Source of the DNA: Pseudomonas frederiksbergensis
Lineage (GTDB): Bacteria > Pseudomonadota > Gammaproteobacteria > Pseudomonadales > Pseudomonadaceae
NCBI RefSeq assembly: GCF_000802155.2
Contig: NZ_JQGJ02000002.1
Coordinates: forward strand, 558,001-622,000
DNA length: 64,000 nt
Reading direction: 5' to 3'
Position numbers and translations under genes: made by a program. The notes beneath the pieces were generated by a model. It was not told where the DNA came from. It saw only the letters and a program-made list of their open reading frames with translations, and searched no databases. Shown in pieces: positions 34,694-43,520 of the stretch; the stretch's first letter is position 1, and every line of letters starts with the position of its first letter.

Positions 34694-35908
34694 GTGCCCA
34701 CACCCGCCAAAATGCTCAGGAACGTCTACCAAAGCCTGCGGCATACCCCTTGCCCAAAGGCGTCGGGGCCTTCAATGGCAGTCAGCACTCACCCGCTGGT
34801 CAATGCGTTGGGCTGGGCCGTCGGCCTGGTGGTGGCCTGCGGGATCGTCATTATCAACTCCGAAACCCATTCCGACCTGGCGCCGACGCTGCTCTACATC
34901 ACCTTGCTGCTGATGGCGGCGAATCTGTTTTCCATCAACCTGGTGATCACCGTTGCCCTGATGTGCATGTTCCTGCTGACGACGACGTTCTTGTACAACG
35001 GCGGCTATCACCGATGGGAATCGATCACGGGCTTCTTCCGCTGCCTGACGGCCCTGTCTGCCATCGCGTTCCTGGCGCTGCGCAGCAAGCAGGCCTCGGA
35101 CAGCCTGCGGCACAACCAGGCGTACCTGATCGAGGCCCAGGCTCATTTGGCCCACGCCACCCGGTTGACCTCCCTGGGAGAAATGGCCGCATCCATAGCC
35201 CATGAAGTCAACCAACCACTGACGGCCATCACCAGCAGCGGCGAGGCATGTCGTCGCTGGCTGGATCGTCCGGTCCCAGACCTCAAGGAAGCCCTCGACT
35301 CGCTGGAGCGGATCGCCACCAACGCGTGTCGCGCCAGTGAAGTGATCAATCGTACCCGAGCGATGGCGCGCAAATGCGATCCGCTGCGCCGGCCTGAAAA
35401 CCTGGACGAGATTGTCAACGAATCCCTCGACCTGGTGCGCCAGCAATTGGTCCTTCACAGAGTCAGTGTGAAGACGGACCTCGCAGCGACGGCAAGCCGG
35501 GTCAACGCCGACCGCGTGCAGCTGCAGCAAGTGATCATCAACCTGATCATCAATGCGTGCCACGCCATGGAGGCGATAAAGGTGCGCGACCGAGTCCTGC
35601 GCATACGCACCTGGACACAAGCGCATGAGGTGCTGCTGGAGATCGTGGACCAGGGGGTCGGCATCGATGAAGAGGTCCTGCCCTCGTTGTTCGTCCCGTT
35701 TTTTACCACCAAGGAAAACGGCCTGGGCATCGGGCTTTCCATCTGTCGCTCCATCATGGACTTCCATGAGGGCAGGATCTGGGCCGCCAGCGCAGTGGGC
35801 CAAGGCACCTCCTTCACGTTTTCGTTGCCGCTACTTCCCTCTGCATGCCCCGCCAAGGACGCTGTCGATGAACCCAAGCCACGCCATGAACCCTGCTCTC
35901 ACCACTGA
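34694..35908 (+). CDS. Membrane sensor histidine kinase (FixL/DctB-like transmitter)
   Basis: This is a 404-residue kinase from a GTG at 34694 with AAGGAT upstream (ATGs at 34712 or 34775 are alternatives). Four hydrophobic helices (about 36-128) form a small membrane sensor without a large periplasmic loop. The transmitter has His170 in SLGEMAASIAHEVNQPLTAI, N box INLIINACHAM, G1 DQGVGID and G2 GLGIGLSI. The next gene, a FixJ-type regulator, overlaps its 3' end by 41 bp. The sensed signal is unknown. Confidence 0.85.
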   Translation: MPTPAKMLRNVYQSLRHTPCPKASGPSMAVSTHPLVNALGWAVGLVVACGIVIINSETHSDLAPTLLYITLLLMAANLFSINLVITVALMCMFLLTTTFLYNGGYHRWESITGFFRCLTALSAIAFLALRSKQASDSLRHNQAYLIEAQAHLAHATRLTSLGEMAASIAHEVNQPLTAITSSGEACRRWLDRPVPDLKEALDSLERIATNACRASEVINRTRAMARKCDPLRRPENLDEIVNESLDLVRQQLVLHRVSVKTDLAATASRVNADRVQLQQVIINLIINACHAMEAIKVRDRVLRIRTWTQAHEVLLEIVDQGVGIDEEVLPSLFVPFFTTKENGLGIGLSICRSIMDFHEGRIWAASAVGQGTSFTFSLPLLPSACPAKDAVDEPKPRHEPCSHH

Positions 35909-36518
35909 GCCCATCGTCTATGTGGTCGATGACGATCCATCGCTGCGCGAAGCACTTCGCAGCTTGCTACGCTCCATCGGCCTGCGGGTCGAACTGTTCG
36001 ACTCGGTTGCGGATTTCATGGGCCATCCGCGCGCCGACACACCCAGTTGCCTGTTGCTGGACGTGCGCCTTCGCGGCATCAGCGGCCTGGATTTCCAGCA
36101 ACAACTGGCGAGTGCCAACGTTCATCTGCCGATCGTATTCATGACCGGCCATGGCGACATCGCCATGACGGTGCGCGCCATGAAGGCCGGCGCCGTGGAC
36201 TTCTTGACCAAGCCCTTTCGCGAACAGGACCTGATCGATGCGGTGTCCACCGCCCACCAGCGCGACCGATTGCGCCGAGAGTCCGAACGCAGCCGGCAGT
36301 TGCTCCACGACCGCTACGCCAGTCTTACCGCCCGGGAACGCCAGGTGATGGCATTGGCCGCGTCAGGGCTGATGAACAAGCAGATTGCCGGGCAAATCGG
36401 CTTGAGCGAGATCACCGTCAAGATCCATCGTGGCCAGGCCATGCGCAAGATGGGCGCGCGCTCGTTTGCCGAGCTGGTGCGCATGGCCCAGGCACTGGAC
36501 CTGGATCGCGGTCATTGA
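35868..36518 (+). CDS. FixJ-type response regulator
   Basis: This 216-residue protein has a receiver (VVDDDPSLREAL, Asp65 in LLLDVRLRG, FLTKPF) and a LuxR-type HTH (LTARERQVMALAASGLMNKQ, then IGLSEITVKIHRGQAMRKM). The ATG at 35868 follows AAGGAC; a second ATG lies six codons later. It overlaps the kinase gene, making an obvious cognate pair of the FixL/FixJ or TodS/T-like class. Confidence 0.88.
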   Translation: MNPSHAMNPALTTEPIVYVVDDDPSLREALRSLLRSIGLRVELFDSVADFMGHPRADTPSCLLLDVRLRGISGLDFQQQLASANVHLPIVFMTGHGDIAMTVRAMKAGAVDFLTKPFREQDLIDAVSTAHQRDRLRRESERSRQLLHDRYASLTARERQVMALAASGLMNKQIAGQIGLSEITVKIHRGQAMRKMGARSFAELVRMAQALDLDRGH

Positions 36519-36618
36519 AAGTTCATACCCACGTATACTAGGCGCGGCCTTTGGACCGCGTATCTTGCAGTGATGGGGGCGCCTTTATGGCGACCTGACA
36601 TTACTGCCAGGTTTCGAA

Positions 36619-36993
36619 ATGTCCGACACCGCAATTATTTCAATCATCGATGACGATGAATCGGTTCGAGTTGCATTGGATGGGTTGCTGCGCTCCCACG
36701 GTTATCGCGTCAGGACGTATGCCAGCGCCATCGATTTTCTATCTTCAGGTGGATTTGAGAACACCGCGTGCTTGCTGTCGGACATCCAGATGCCGGAAAT
36801 GACTGGCACCCAACTGAGCGATGAGCTTTGTCTTCGCGGCATCGAGATTCCGCTTATTTTCATCACCGGTCTTCCCGCTGTACCGCCACGAGCGAGGCCC
36901 GGAGGAACGGGGCCGGTAGCGGTTTTTCCCAAGCCGTTCAATTGCGCCGAACTGATTGCTTGTATTGAATCGGTGCTTGGTCGTCTGGCTTGA
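36619..36993 (+). CDS. Single-domain response regulator (receiver only)
   Basis: This 124-residue receiver has all phosphotransfer residues: IIDDDESV, Asp55 in LLSDIQMPEMTG, Thr in FITG and Lys in FPKPF. No output domain follows. The loop after FITG is unusual, Pro/Arg/Gly-rich (LPAVPPRARPGGTGPV). It lies 100 bp after the FixJ-type gene and may compete for, or relay, phosphate from the same kinase; this is inference. Confidence 0.82.
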   Translation: MSDTAIISIIDDDESVRVALDGLLRSHGYRVRTYASAIDFLSSGGFENTACLLSDIQMPEMTGTQLSDELCLRGIEIPLIFITGLPAVPPRARPGGTGPVAVFPKPFNCAELIACIESVLGRLA

Positions 36994-37024
36994 CGTGGTG
37001 TTGTGTATACCGTTGGTGCTGACG

Positions 37025-37063
37025 AAAAAAAACGGCGCCCTTCCTATCCGGAAAAGGCGCCGT
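37025..37063 (-). terminator. Rho-independent terminator of yccA
   Basis: On the minus strand ACGGCGCC pairs with GGCGCCGT around a loop with further CCTTTTCC-like pairing, followed by eight T residues. It lies 44 bp beyond the yccA stop. Confidence 0.82.
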
Positions 37064-37106
37064 CTTCAACTCGACAGCTCACGCCAGAAACAGATATCCA
37101 AGGATA

Positions 37107-37778
37107 TCAGTCATCGCGTCCCATCAAGCCGAACAGCTGCAACAAGCTGACGAACAGGTTGTAGATCGATACATACAGGCTGATGGTCGCCATGATGTAG
37201 TTACGCTCGCCGCCGTGGATGATGGCGCTGGTCTGATAAAGGATGCAGACCGACGAGAACAGCACGAAGCCGGCGCTGATCGCCAGTTGCAGGCCGCTGA
37301 TCTGGAAGAAGAAGCTTGCCACGACCGCACCCAGCAACACGAAGAAGCCTGCGGTGATGAAACCGCTCAGGAAGCTCATGTCCTTGCGGGAGATCAACAC
37401 GTAGGCCGACAGGCCGCCAAACACCAGGGCGGTCATGGCGAAGGCCGAGCTGACGACTTCGGCGCCGCCCTGCATCCCCAGGTAACGGTTGAGGATCGGG
37501 CCGAGCAGGAAGCCCATGAAACCGGTCAGGGCGAAGGCGGAAACCAGGCCCCAGGCCGAATCGCGGAGCTTGTTGGTGAGGAAGAAAAGGCCGTAGAAAC
37601 CGATCAGCACGACAAAGATGTTCGGATAACCGACACGCATCTGTTGTGCGACGAAGGCCATCACGCCGCTGAAAGCGAGCGTGAGTGCCAGCAGGCCATA
37701 AGTGTTGCGCAGGACGCGGCTAACCTCTAGCTGCTCAGCCTGCACGCTGTTGTTCACTGCGTAATCCTGTTCGCGCAT
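37107..37778 (-). CDS. yccA: Bax inhibitor-1 family membrane protein YccA
   Basis: This 223-residue inner-membrane protein has seven helices and the BI-1/YccA landmarks: an N-terminal cytoplasmic segment SVQAEQLEVSRVLRNTYGLL, FGGLSAYVLISRKDMSFL and the C-terminal LYVSIYNLFVSLLQLFG. In E. coli YccA modulates FtsH proteolysis of membrane proteins. The ATG at 37778 has GGAG upstream. It is divergent from the tRNA-Ser gene, a conserved-looking chromosomal position. Confidence 0.9.
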   Translation of the reverse strand: MREQDYAVNNSVQAEQLEVSRVLRNTYGLLALTLAFSGVMAFVAQQMRVGYPNIFVVLIGFYGLFFLTNKLRDSAWGLVSAFALTGFMGFLLGPILNRYLGMQGGAEVVSSAFAMTALVFGGLSAYVLISRKDMSFLSGFITAGFFVLLGAVVASFFFQISGLQLAISAGFVLFSSVCILYQTSAIIHGGERNYIMATISLYVSIYNLFVSLLQLFGLMGRDD

Positions 37779-37855
37779 GGCGACACTCCTCCGGTTCTGA
37801 AACATTCAGTGGCAACGATCATAACAGACGCTCTGTAACAAGCTACGTAGAGAGT

Positions 37856-37883
37856 TTGACAGTGTGTTTCATTCGGGTATTAT
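37856..37883 (+). promoter_or_regulatory. Sigma-70 promoter of tRNA-Ser
   Basis: TTGACA (37856-37861), a 16-bp spacer and TATTAT (37878-37883) precede the tRNA by 19 bp, a near-consensus housekeeping promoter. A GC-rich discriminator (GGCGCCCGC) follows, as expected for stringently controlled stable-RNA genes. Confidence 0.8.
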
Positions 37884-37902
37884 GGCGCCCGCAACGCAAT
37901 AC

Positions 37903-37990
37903 GGAGGTGTGGCCGAGTGGTTTAAGGCAACGGTCTTGAAAACCGTCGACTGTAACAGGTCCATGAGTTCGAATCCCATCGCCTCCGCCA
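37903..37990 (+). tRNA. tRNA-Ser(UGA)
   Basis: An 88-nt class-II tRNA with CCA encoded. The acceptor stem is GGAGGTG/CGCCTCC, the D-arm GGCCGAGTGGTTTAAGGC, the anticodon loop CTTGAAA (anticodon TGA) in a CGGT/ACCG stem, a long variable arm, and the T-loop contains TTCGAAT. It reads UCA codons. Confidence 0.96.
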
Positions 37991-37998
37991 TCTTTTAA

Positions 37999-38033
37999 CG
38001 ACAAAGCCCTGATTATTCAGGGCTTTGTCGTTT
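37999..38033 (+). terminator. Terminator of tRNA-Ser
   Basis: CGACAAAGCCCTGA-TTAT-TCAGGGCTTTGTCG is a perfect 14-bp-stem hairpin followed by TTTC. It begins 9 bp after the tRNA CCA. Confidence 0.85.
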
Positions 38034-38422
38034 CCGGGCCCAGGAAATTCCCTCCAGCTCTTGCGTAATCGTTTCCCTATGGGTCCGCCGGATCGGCTGG
38101 ATGTTGCGCCTGACTCGCACTTGCTCGTAGTCACCCGTCTTAAGGTGACAACGTCCATGCTGGTCAGGGATGCATTGATCCCAGACGGAGAGATAAAAGA
38201 AAAATCTTCTAGCTCACGGATTCAATCCTACAATTTCGGTAGCAACGTCACGTCGACTGCAAGAAGTACGGCATACCGAGAATTTACCCCGCGATCCAGG
38301 TATGAAATCGGGCATTCAAGAGCCCCGTGCATATCGAATGGTCTCGTTTCAGATTCTCGAGCTGCGCACACCAATGGCCGTGCCATTGCCCTAGCGACAT
38401 CCACTGGACGAGCAGGTCAGCG
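38034..38422. other. Intergenic stretch at the left end of the insertion, no supported gene
   Basis: Open frames cross this stretch on both strands, but none has a ribosome-binding site, biased third positions or a recognisable domain. No integrase fragment could be identified, though this is where one would be expected beside a tRNA. Confidence 0.5.
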
Positions 38423-39613
38423 ATGTATCAGAACCTAGCCCTGCTTGCCGCGTTCCTCCTGACCTACAGCATATTTGCAGGACGTTTCGAGTCACGCCTG
38501 CTAAATGGTCCGCTGATGTTCATGCTTGCCGGCCTGATTCTCGGCCCGGCGTTTCTAGGTATTCTGCAACCTCGCATTGACAAGGACGGCCTACGGATCC
38601 TGGCCGAGCTGACACTGGCAATTGTTCTTTTCAGCGATGCCGCCAACGCCAACCTCAAGACTCTAAAAGCATACGAAGGTCTACCGTTACGCTTGTTGCT
38701 GCTGGGGCTACCACTGACCATGCTGAGTGGCTGGCTGGTGGGCATTTGGTTGTTTCCACAGGTACCGTCATTGGAGCTGGCAATACTGGCGACCCTTCTG
38801 GCGCCCACCGACGCGGCGCTGGGCAAGGCCGTTGTGAGCAATCCCAAGGTTCCCGCGTCCGTGCGTGAAGGGTTGAATGTAGAGAGCGGATTGAATGATG
38901 GCATCTGTGTTCCGGTGTTGCTGATGTTCCTGGCGCTGCTGATCGAAGAACAGACACGTTCTCCCCTCTCGATGGCCGGGCTGCTGTTTATCGAGGAGCT
39001 TGGCATCGGCGCGGTGACCGGTGTCGTCCTGACGCTTATCGCCTGGAGGTTGCAGCGTTACTCTGGACAACATCAATGGCAGACGCCCGTGTGGTCACAA
39101 CTGATGCTGCCCGGCTTAGCCGTTCTTTGCTTTGCCACAGCTCAAGCAATAGGCGGGAGCGGGTTTATCGCCGCATTTGTCGGCGGGTTGTTCGCCAGCT
39201 ATCTGTTTACCCAGCAAAAGCATCACCTGCTAAAGGCCAGCGAAGAATTCGCCAGCCTGTTATCGGTCGTTACCTGGGTCGTATTTGGCGCGCTGGTAGT
39301 TCCTCGGGCCTGGAGCAGCCTTACCGTGGAGGTCTGGCTATACGCGCTGCTCAGCCTGACCGTGATCCGCGTACTGCCGGTACTGATCAGCCTTGCAGGA
39401 AGCCGCTTCGATCTCGAAACCCGGCTGTTCATCGGCTGGTTCGGCCCGCGAGGCCTGGCAAGCATTGTCTTCGCCGTCATGATATTGGAGTACCCCCTTG
39501 AAGCCAGCCATACCTTGGTAGCTGTTGCCGTCTGTACCGTTTTCCTGAGCGTGTTACTCCATGGCTTGACGGCCAACCCATGGGTTGCTCGGCTGGCTCG
39601 CCACGATCATTGA
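38423..39613 (+). CDS. NhaP/CPA1-type cation:proton antiporter
   Basis: This 396-residue membrane protein has about twelve helices and the CPA1 signatures: FMLAGLILGPAFLGIL, ELTLAIVLFSDAANANLKTL, the ion-binding helices LLAPTDAALGKAVV and LNVESGLNDGICVPVL (the ND pair), and [17 protein letters not shown] near the C-terminus. The ATG at 38423 is where family similarity begins. Codons such as CTA, TTA and GTA are commoner than in genes outside the insertion. It should exchange Na+ or K+ for protons at the inner membrane. Confidence 0.88.
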   Translation: MYQNLALLAAFLLTYSIFAGRFESRLLNGPLMFMLAGLILGPAFLGILQPRIDKDGLRILAELTLAIVLFSDAANANLKTLKAYEGLPLRLLLLGLPLTMLSGWLVGIWLFPQVPSLELAILATLLAPTDAALGKAVVSNPKVPASVREGLNVESGLNDGICVPVLLMFLALLIEEQTRSPLSMAGLLFIEELGIGAVTGVVLTLIAWRLQRYSGQHQWQTPVWSQLMLPGLAVLCFATAQAIGGSGFIAAFVGGLFASYLFTQQKHHLLKASEEFASLLSVVTWVVFGALVVPRAWSSLTVEVWLYALLSLTVIRVLPVLISLAGSRFDLETRLFIGWFGPRGLASIVFAVMILEYPLEASHTLVAVAVCTVFLSVLLHGLTANPWVARLARHDH

Positions 39614-39943
39614 TTTTTGTCAGGAATCACCCCGCTCGCGAATGCTAGCGTTGTGATCAAAGAGCGCTACGCGTTCGTTCAAGCAACCTTTGCGGGGCAG
39701 CATACGGTCGGGCACATGAATCTTGCCAGGCAGTTGCGAAGAAGGCCCTGGACAATGCCGTCGGAGATGAACGTCAAACCAGGGCTGGCATGCTCGCCGC
39801 CAAGGGTTCAGTTCGAACCGGACAGTTGAATCTCAGTTGCACCGCCCGGCCCAAGCACAGGTTGCCCTCCGCCCTCGGTTGCGCATCCATGCGAGGGCTA
39901 ATCAACTTCGTTCCTTTGCAGCCATCTACCAGGAGGCAATCAA
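39614..39943. other. Intergenic stretch, possible decayed coding sequence
   Basis: No gene is supported. One plus-strand frame reads QAVAKKALDNAVGDERQTRA, which is protein-like but short and without a start, so a gene remnant is possible. AGGAGG at 39931-39936 is the ribosome-binding site of the next gene. Confidence 0.4.
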
Positions 39944-41020
39944 TTGGAGCCCACACCGATCGCCGAGAGATCGTTCTCTCACAGTCTGCTCAATGTACTG
40001 ATTCGCGCAGGGCTGATTGCGGTTCTGGTGATTGTCTGCTTCCAGATCTTCAGTCCGTTCAAGGAACTGTTGCTTTGGTCATTGATCCTGGCGATTACAC
40101 TTTATCCGTTGCAGCGTCGGCTGAAGGACATGCTGGGGCAAAAGGACGGGTACATTTCAACGCTGATCGTGCTGATCACCATTGGTATCCTCACCGTGCC
40201 GATCTATCTGTTAGGCACTTCCATCGCCGACTCAGTGAACAGTGTCATAAGTCTGCTCAAGAGCGGCAATCTGCATGTTCCACCGCCGCCCGATTCGATC
40301 GCCGCTTGGCCACTCGTGGGCAAACCACTGCATGACCTCTGGCAACAGGCAGCGTCCGACCTGCCGGACCTGGTGTACAAGTTCGTACCGCAGATCAAAG
40401 GGATCAGCCTGGCACTGTTGAGCAAGCTCGCCGGGGTCAGCATGGGCTTGATCAGCTTCATCTTCGCCCTGGTCATCGCCGGCATAATCATGGCCCATGG
40501 AGAAAACGGCAGTCGCAGCGCGGTACAGATCGCTACGCGCTTAAGCGGTCCGATCAGAGGGCCGCAGATCGCTGGACTGTGTACTGCCACAATCCGTGCG
40601 GTGGCGCTTGGGGTGGTCGGAATCGCCTTCATCCAGATGCTGCTGATTGGTGTCGGTTTCGTGATCATGGGTATCCCTGGCGCGGGTCTACTGGCCCTCG
40701 CGGTTCTGCTGATCGGCATCATTCAGCTACCGGCGACACTCATTACCCTCCCGGTGATCGTCTTCGTTTTCGCCACCGAAGGCGCCAGCACGGCGACCAT
40801 TGTGTTCGCCATCTACATCTTCGTCGCCGGCCTGGTAGACAACGTACTCAAGCCACTATTGTTGGGACGCGGTGTCGATGTACCGATGCCGGTGGTGTTA
40901 ATCGGGGCATTGGGGGGAATGGTCACCAGCGGCGTCATCGGGTTGTTCATCGGCCCGGTGGTGCTGGCTGTCGGTTACCAGCTCTTTTGGCAGTGGGTGC
41001 GTAGCGCGCCCGACGACTAG
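39944..41020 (+). CDS. AI-2E family transporter (TqsA/PerM-like)
   Basis: This 358-residue membrane protein has eight or so helices and the family features: FSPFKELLLWSLILAITLYP at the start, then IAFIQMLLIGVGFVIMGIPGAGLLA and DNVLKPLLLGRGVDVPMPVV near the C-terminus. The start is a TTG at 39944, supported by a full AGGAGG seven bases upstream; no ATG or GTG fits as well. The name comes from autoinducer-2 exporters, but many members are Na+/H+ or unknown exporters, which would suit the ion-transport neighbours here. Confidence 0.87.
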   Translation: MEPTPIAERSFSHSLLNVLIRAGLIAVLVIVCFQIFSPFKELLLWSLILAITLYPLQRRLKDMLGQKDGYISTLIVLITIGILTVPIYLLGTSIADSVNSVISLLKSGNLHVPPPPDSIAAWPLVGKPLHDLWQQAASDLPDLVYKFVPQIKGISLALLSKLAGVSMGLISFIFALVIAGIIMAHGENGSRSAVQIATRLSGPIRGPQIAGLCTATIRAVALGVVGIAFIQMLLIGVGFVIMGIPGAGLLALAVLLIGIIQLPATLITLPVIVFVFATEGASTATIVFAIYIFVAGLVDNVLKPLLLGRGVDVPMPVVLIGALGGMVTSGVIGLFIGPVVLAVGYQLFWQWVRSAPDD

Positions 41021-41095
41021 CCGAAAACCTGGTTGGGGCCCAGCTCCGCCCCGTCGCAATACTCGGCCCGTTCGCAAGAGCGAGGAACCGGTACG

Positions 41096-41440
41096 TCAGT
41101 GCTTGTCCCGCTCTGCGGCCCGTACTGCAATCTCGATAGCCCGAATACTGATCGACGCAAATATCGCCGTCATCAGGATGCCGTTAAAACCGAGCAGGAT
41201 CGCAAGCACACGAGTGATGACCAGCTTTGGTGCGAAGTCCCCGTACCCGATGGTCAAGCCCGTCACGAAGGCAAAATAGATGCCGTCAAAAGGACTCCAC
41301 GCTTCCAGATAGCTGATGATCAGGCCGATCAGCACGATACTAATGATGATGAGAGACAGAATCGGCCAGACCACATGCAAATAGAACCACACTGTTTTGT
41401 AGAACTCACGACGGATGTGCTTTGCATGGGCGAAGTTCAT
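41096..41440 (-). CDS. Two-TM potassium channel
   Basis: This 114-residue protein has two transmembrane helices (about 18-45 and 75-100) flanking a pore helix and the selectivity filter TIGYGDF, the canonical K+-channel signature. There is no RCK/TrkA or cyclic-nucleotide domain, so it is a minimal KcsA-like subunit that would assemble as a tetramer. It is transcribed towards the AI-2E gene. The 3' ends are about 75 bp apart. Confidence 0.87.
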   Translation of the reverse strand: MNFAHAKHIRREFYKTVWFYLHVVWPILSLIIISIVLIGLIISYLEAWSPFDGIYFAFVTGLTIGYGDFAPKLVITRVLAILLGFNGILMTAIFASISIRAIEIAVRAAERDKH

Positions 41441-41772
41441 GTCACGGTTTCCTGAGGTTTACCTTGCCGGCAACTGAATGCCGCAGCCTTGATTATCATC
41501 CTTAAGCTTGGCACACATTCTCGAAACCGACGCAAAAGCCAACTAAACCATTGGTGCGATGTGCCTGTAGAGCAGCCATCGAGCAAAAATATCAATTGTC
41601 AGATGTCGATAATTAAACGATGGATAAAAAGACAAGGATTGTTGATTTTTATCAATAGTCTTTCGGTCAACCGAGGACACGCTGACGTTGAGGCAACGCA
41701 GTGGACTGCTGAGGGTCGGCACCTGCAAGGCGTCACAGCTTTGATGAAGCAGTATTTTTTTACGCTGGGGTT
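41441..41772. other. AT-rich intergenic stretch
   Basis: This is one of the most AT-rich parts of the window, for example around 41581-41660. It has no supported gene. It probably holds the promoter of the channel gene and the junction where the 5' part of the decarboxylase gene was lost. Confidence 0.4.
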
Positions 41773-42063
41773 GTGCGAACAAATAAGCGCACTACGGTAT
41801 TTGATAGTTGCCCGCGAACACGGTTACCCATCGACCTGGCACAGCACTACCCCGTACAGATCGTCTCTTATCCGCCTGGCATTGCGTTGATGATGCCCGG
41901 CGAAAAAGCCGGCACTGATAACAAGGCCATTATTGATTACTTGTTGGCGATGGAGCTGTTCGATGGCCATTTCCCTGGCTTCGAGCATGACAATCATGGC
42001 GTGGAACTCGAACGCGATAGCCAAGGCCAACTCATCTACAAGGTCCATGTAATCAAACACTAG
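41773..42063 (+). pseudogene. C-terminal remnant of an ornithine/lysine/arginine decarboxylase
   Basis: The last 70 or so residues are unmistakably the C-terminal domain of fold-I Orn/Lys/Arg decarboxylases: VSYPPGIALMMPGE, then IIDYLLAMELFDGHFPGFEH and NHGVE. The PLP-binding domain and everything upstream are missing, and the first 20 codons are unrelated. It is followed 78 bp later by a PotE-like antiporter, the classical speF-potE order, so this is a broken decarboxylase-antiporter operon. Confidence 0.78.
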
Positions 42064-42140
42064 GGTTCTAACCCTCTGTCCGACGACCTTTCAAGGGCCG
42101 GAACCGGGGTCAATGCGTTGAGCAGATCAAGGAGTTCCCG

Positions 42141-43469
42141 ATGGCCGACTCAAGCAAAAAAATGAGCCTTATGGGGCTCACCACATTGGTGACCGTGAAC
42201 ATGATGGGCTCAGGCATCATCATGCTGCCGACGAGCATGGCTCAACTCGGTGCCGTTTCACTCTTGTCATGGATCGTCACCGCCGTCGGCTCCATGGCCA
42301 TCGCCTACTGCTTTTCCCAGTGCGGCATCTATTGTCCGCGCTCAGGCGGCTTATCTGCCTATACCGAAGAGGCACACGCCAAATCCGGGTTTTTTCTCTG
42401 CTCCTATCTGTACTTCCTTTCGCTGGCCATCGCCAACGTCGCGGTTGCCATCTCCGCAGTGGGGTACATGACCTCATTCGTGCCCTGGTTGGGCAGTGGC
42501 GCCATTCCGCTTTTCACCGGAACGGTCGGCTTGCTCTGGTTGACTACCGTGGCCAACTTCGGCGGCCCTGGTATCACCGGCAAGATCGGTGCGATTACCG
42601 TGTGGGGTGTAATCATCCCGGTCGCAGGCTTGAGCATCATCGGCTGGTTCTGGTTCAAACCCGATTTGCTGGTTGCCGCGTGGAACCCTAACGACCTGCC
42701 AATTTCCGAAGCGATCAGCAAGGCAATTCCCCTGACCTTATGGGCTTTTCTCGGCATGGAATCAGCAGCACAGGCCTCCGATGCAGTGGAAGACCCCAAG
42801 CGCACGGTACCCTTGGCTTGCCTGTTCGGCACGTTGGGTGCGGCAGTGGTTTACGTTCTGTCGACTACCGTTATTCAGGGGATCATACCCAACGCAGAGC
42901 TTGCCAACTCATCGGCGCCTTTTGCGCTGGTCTACGCCCACATGTTCAACCCCACGGTCGGCAACATCGTCATGGCGCTGGCGGTAATGGCGTGTGTGGG
43001 GTCGCTACTGGGCTGGCAGTTTACCCTGGCGCAAACAGCCAAGATGACGGCTGACCAGGGAATGTTCCTCAAGCTGTTCGCCAAGGTCAATGCACGAAAT
43101 GCCCCGATAGTCGGAATGCTGGTCTGTGGCGTGTTGCAGACCTTGTTGGCGCTATCGACCATTTCGCCCAATGCCAGCGCTCAATTCGGAAAACTCGTCA
43201 GCCTTGCGGCAGTGACCAATCTGATTCCCTACGTGACGGCCGCGACCGGCCTGCTGGTAATGATGCACAAAGCCAAGGTTGGTGTCGGCATACACCTCCG
43301 CAACACAACGCTTTTGCTGGTCGCGGTGGCCTATTCCTTATACGCGCTGTATGCCTGCGGCACAGATGCCGTATTCGGCGGCAGCCTCGTCTTGGTTTTC
43401 GGCTACCTGCTCTACGGTTTCCTGGCCAAACGTTTCGTCGGAGCCGCTCCAACCGCTGGCCAGCCTTGA
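42141..43469 (+). CDS. potE: PotE-like putrescine/ornithine antiporter
   Basis: This 442-residue APC-superfamily transporter has twelve helices. The start MGLTTLVTVNMMGSGIIMLP and the segments ITVWGVIIPVAGLSIIGWFW, LTLWAFLGMESAAQASDAVE and VGSLLGWQFTLAQTAKM match E. coli PotE closely, including the Gly-Ser-Gly-Ile-Ile substrate-binding stretch in TM1. Its usual decarboxylase partner is only a remnant here, so it may now import or exchange amines independently. It could also be a CadB/ArcD-like exchanger. Confidence 0.87.
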   Translation: MADSSKKMSLMGLTTLVTVNMMGSGIIMLPTSMAQLGAVSLLSWIVTAVGSMAIAYCFSQCGIYCPRSGGLSAYTEEAHAKSGFFLCSYLYFLSLAIANVAVAISAVGYMTSFVPWLGSGAIPLFTGTVGLLWLTTVANFGGPGITGKIGAITVWGVIIPVAGLSIIGWFWFKPDLLVAAWNPNDLPISEAISKAIPLTLWAFLGMESAAQASDAVEDPKRTVPLACLFGTLGAAVVYVLSTTVIQGIIPNAELANSSAPFALVYAHMFNPTVGNIVMALAVMACVGSLLGWQFTLAQTAKMTADQGMFLKLFAKVNARNAPIVGMLVCGVLQTLLALSTISPNASAQFGKLVSLAAVTNLIPYVTAATGLLVMMHKAKVGVGIHLRNTTLLLVAVAYSLYALYACGTDAVFGGSLVLVFGYLLYGFLAKRFVGAAPTAGQP

Positions 43470-43520
43470 CCGTTGTCTTCAGGACTGCACTCAACACATC
43501 TGAATTCAGGGAACCAGGAT

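Larger units (their letters stand above)
37842..38033 (+). repeat. Left copy of a ~190-bp direct repeat (tRNA-Ser unit)
   Basis: The segment from GCTACGTAG through the tRNA-Ser promoter, the tRNA and its terminator is repeated in the same orientation at 44539-44726 with scattered substitutions and small deletions. The two copies are about 6.7 kb apart and bracket the insertion described under findings. Confidence 0.85.

Noticed and set aside
38025..38438. 137-codon plus-strand frame next to tRNA-Ser, considered as an integrase or phage fragment
   Set aside because: No integrase motif, no RBS, and low coding bias; it also runs into the antiporter start.
41489..41890. 133-codon plus-strand frame as the missing N-terminal part of the decarboxylase
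   Set aside because: Different frame from the decarboxylase remnant and no similarity to the PLP-binding domain.
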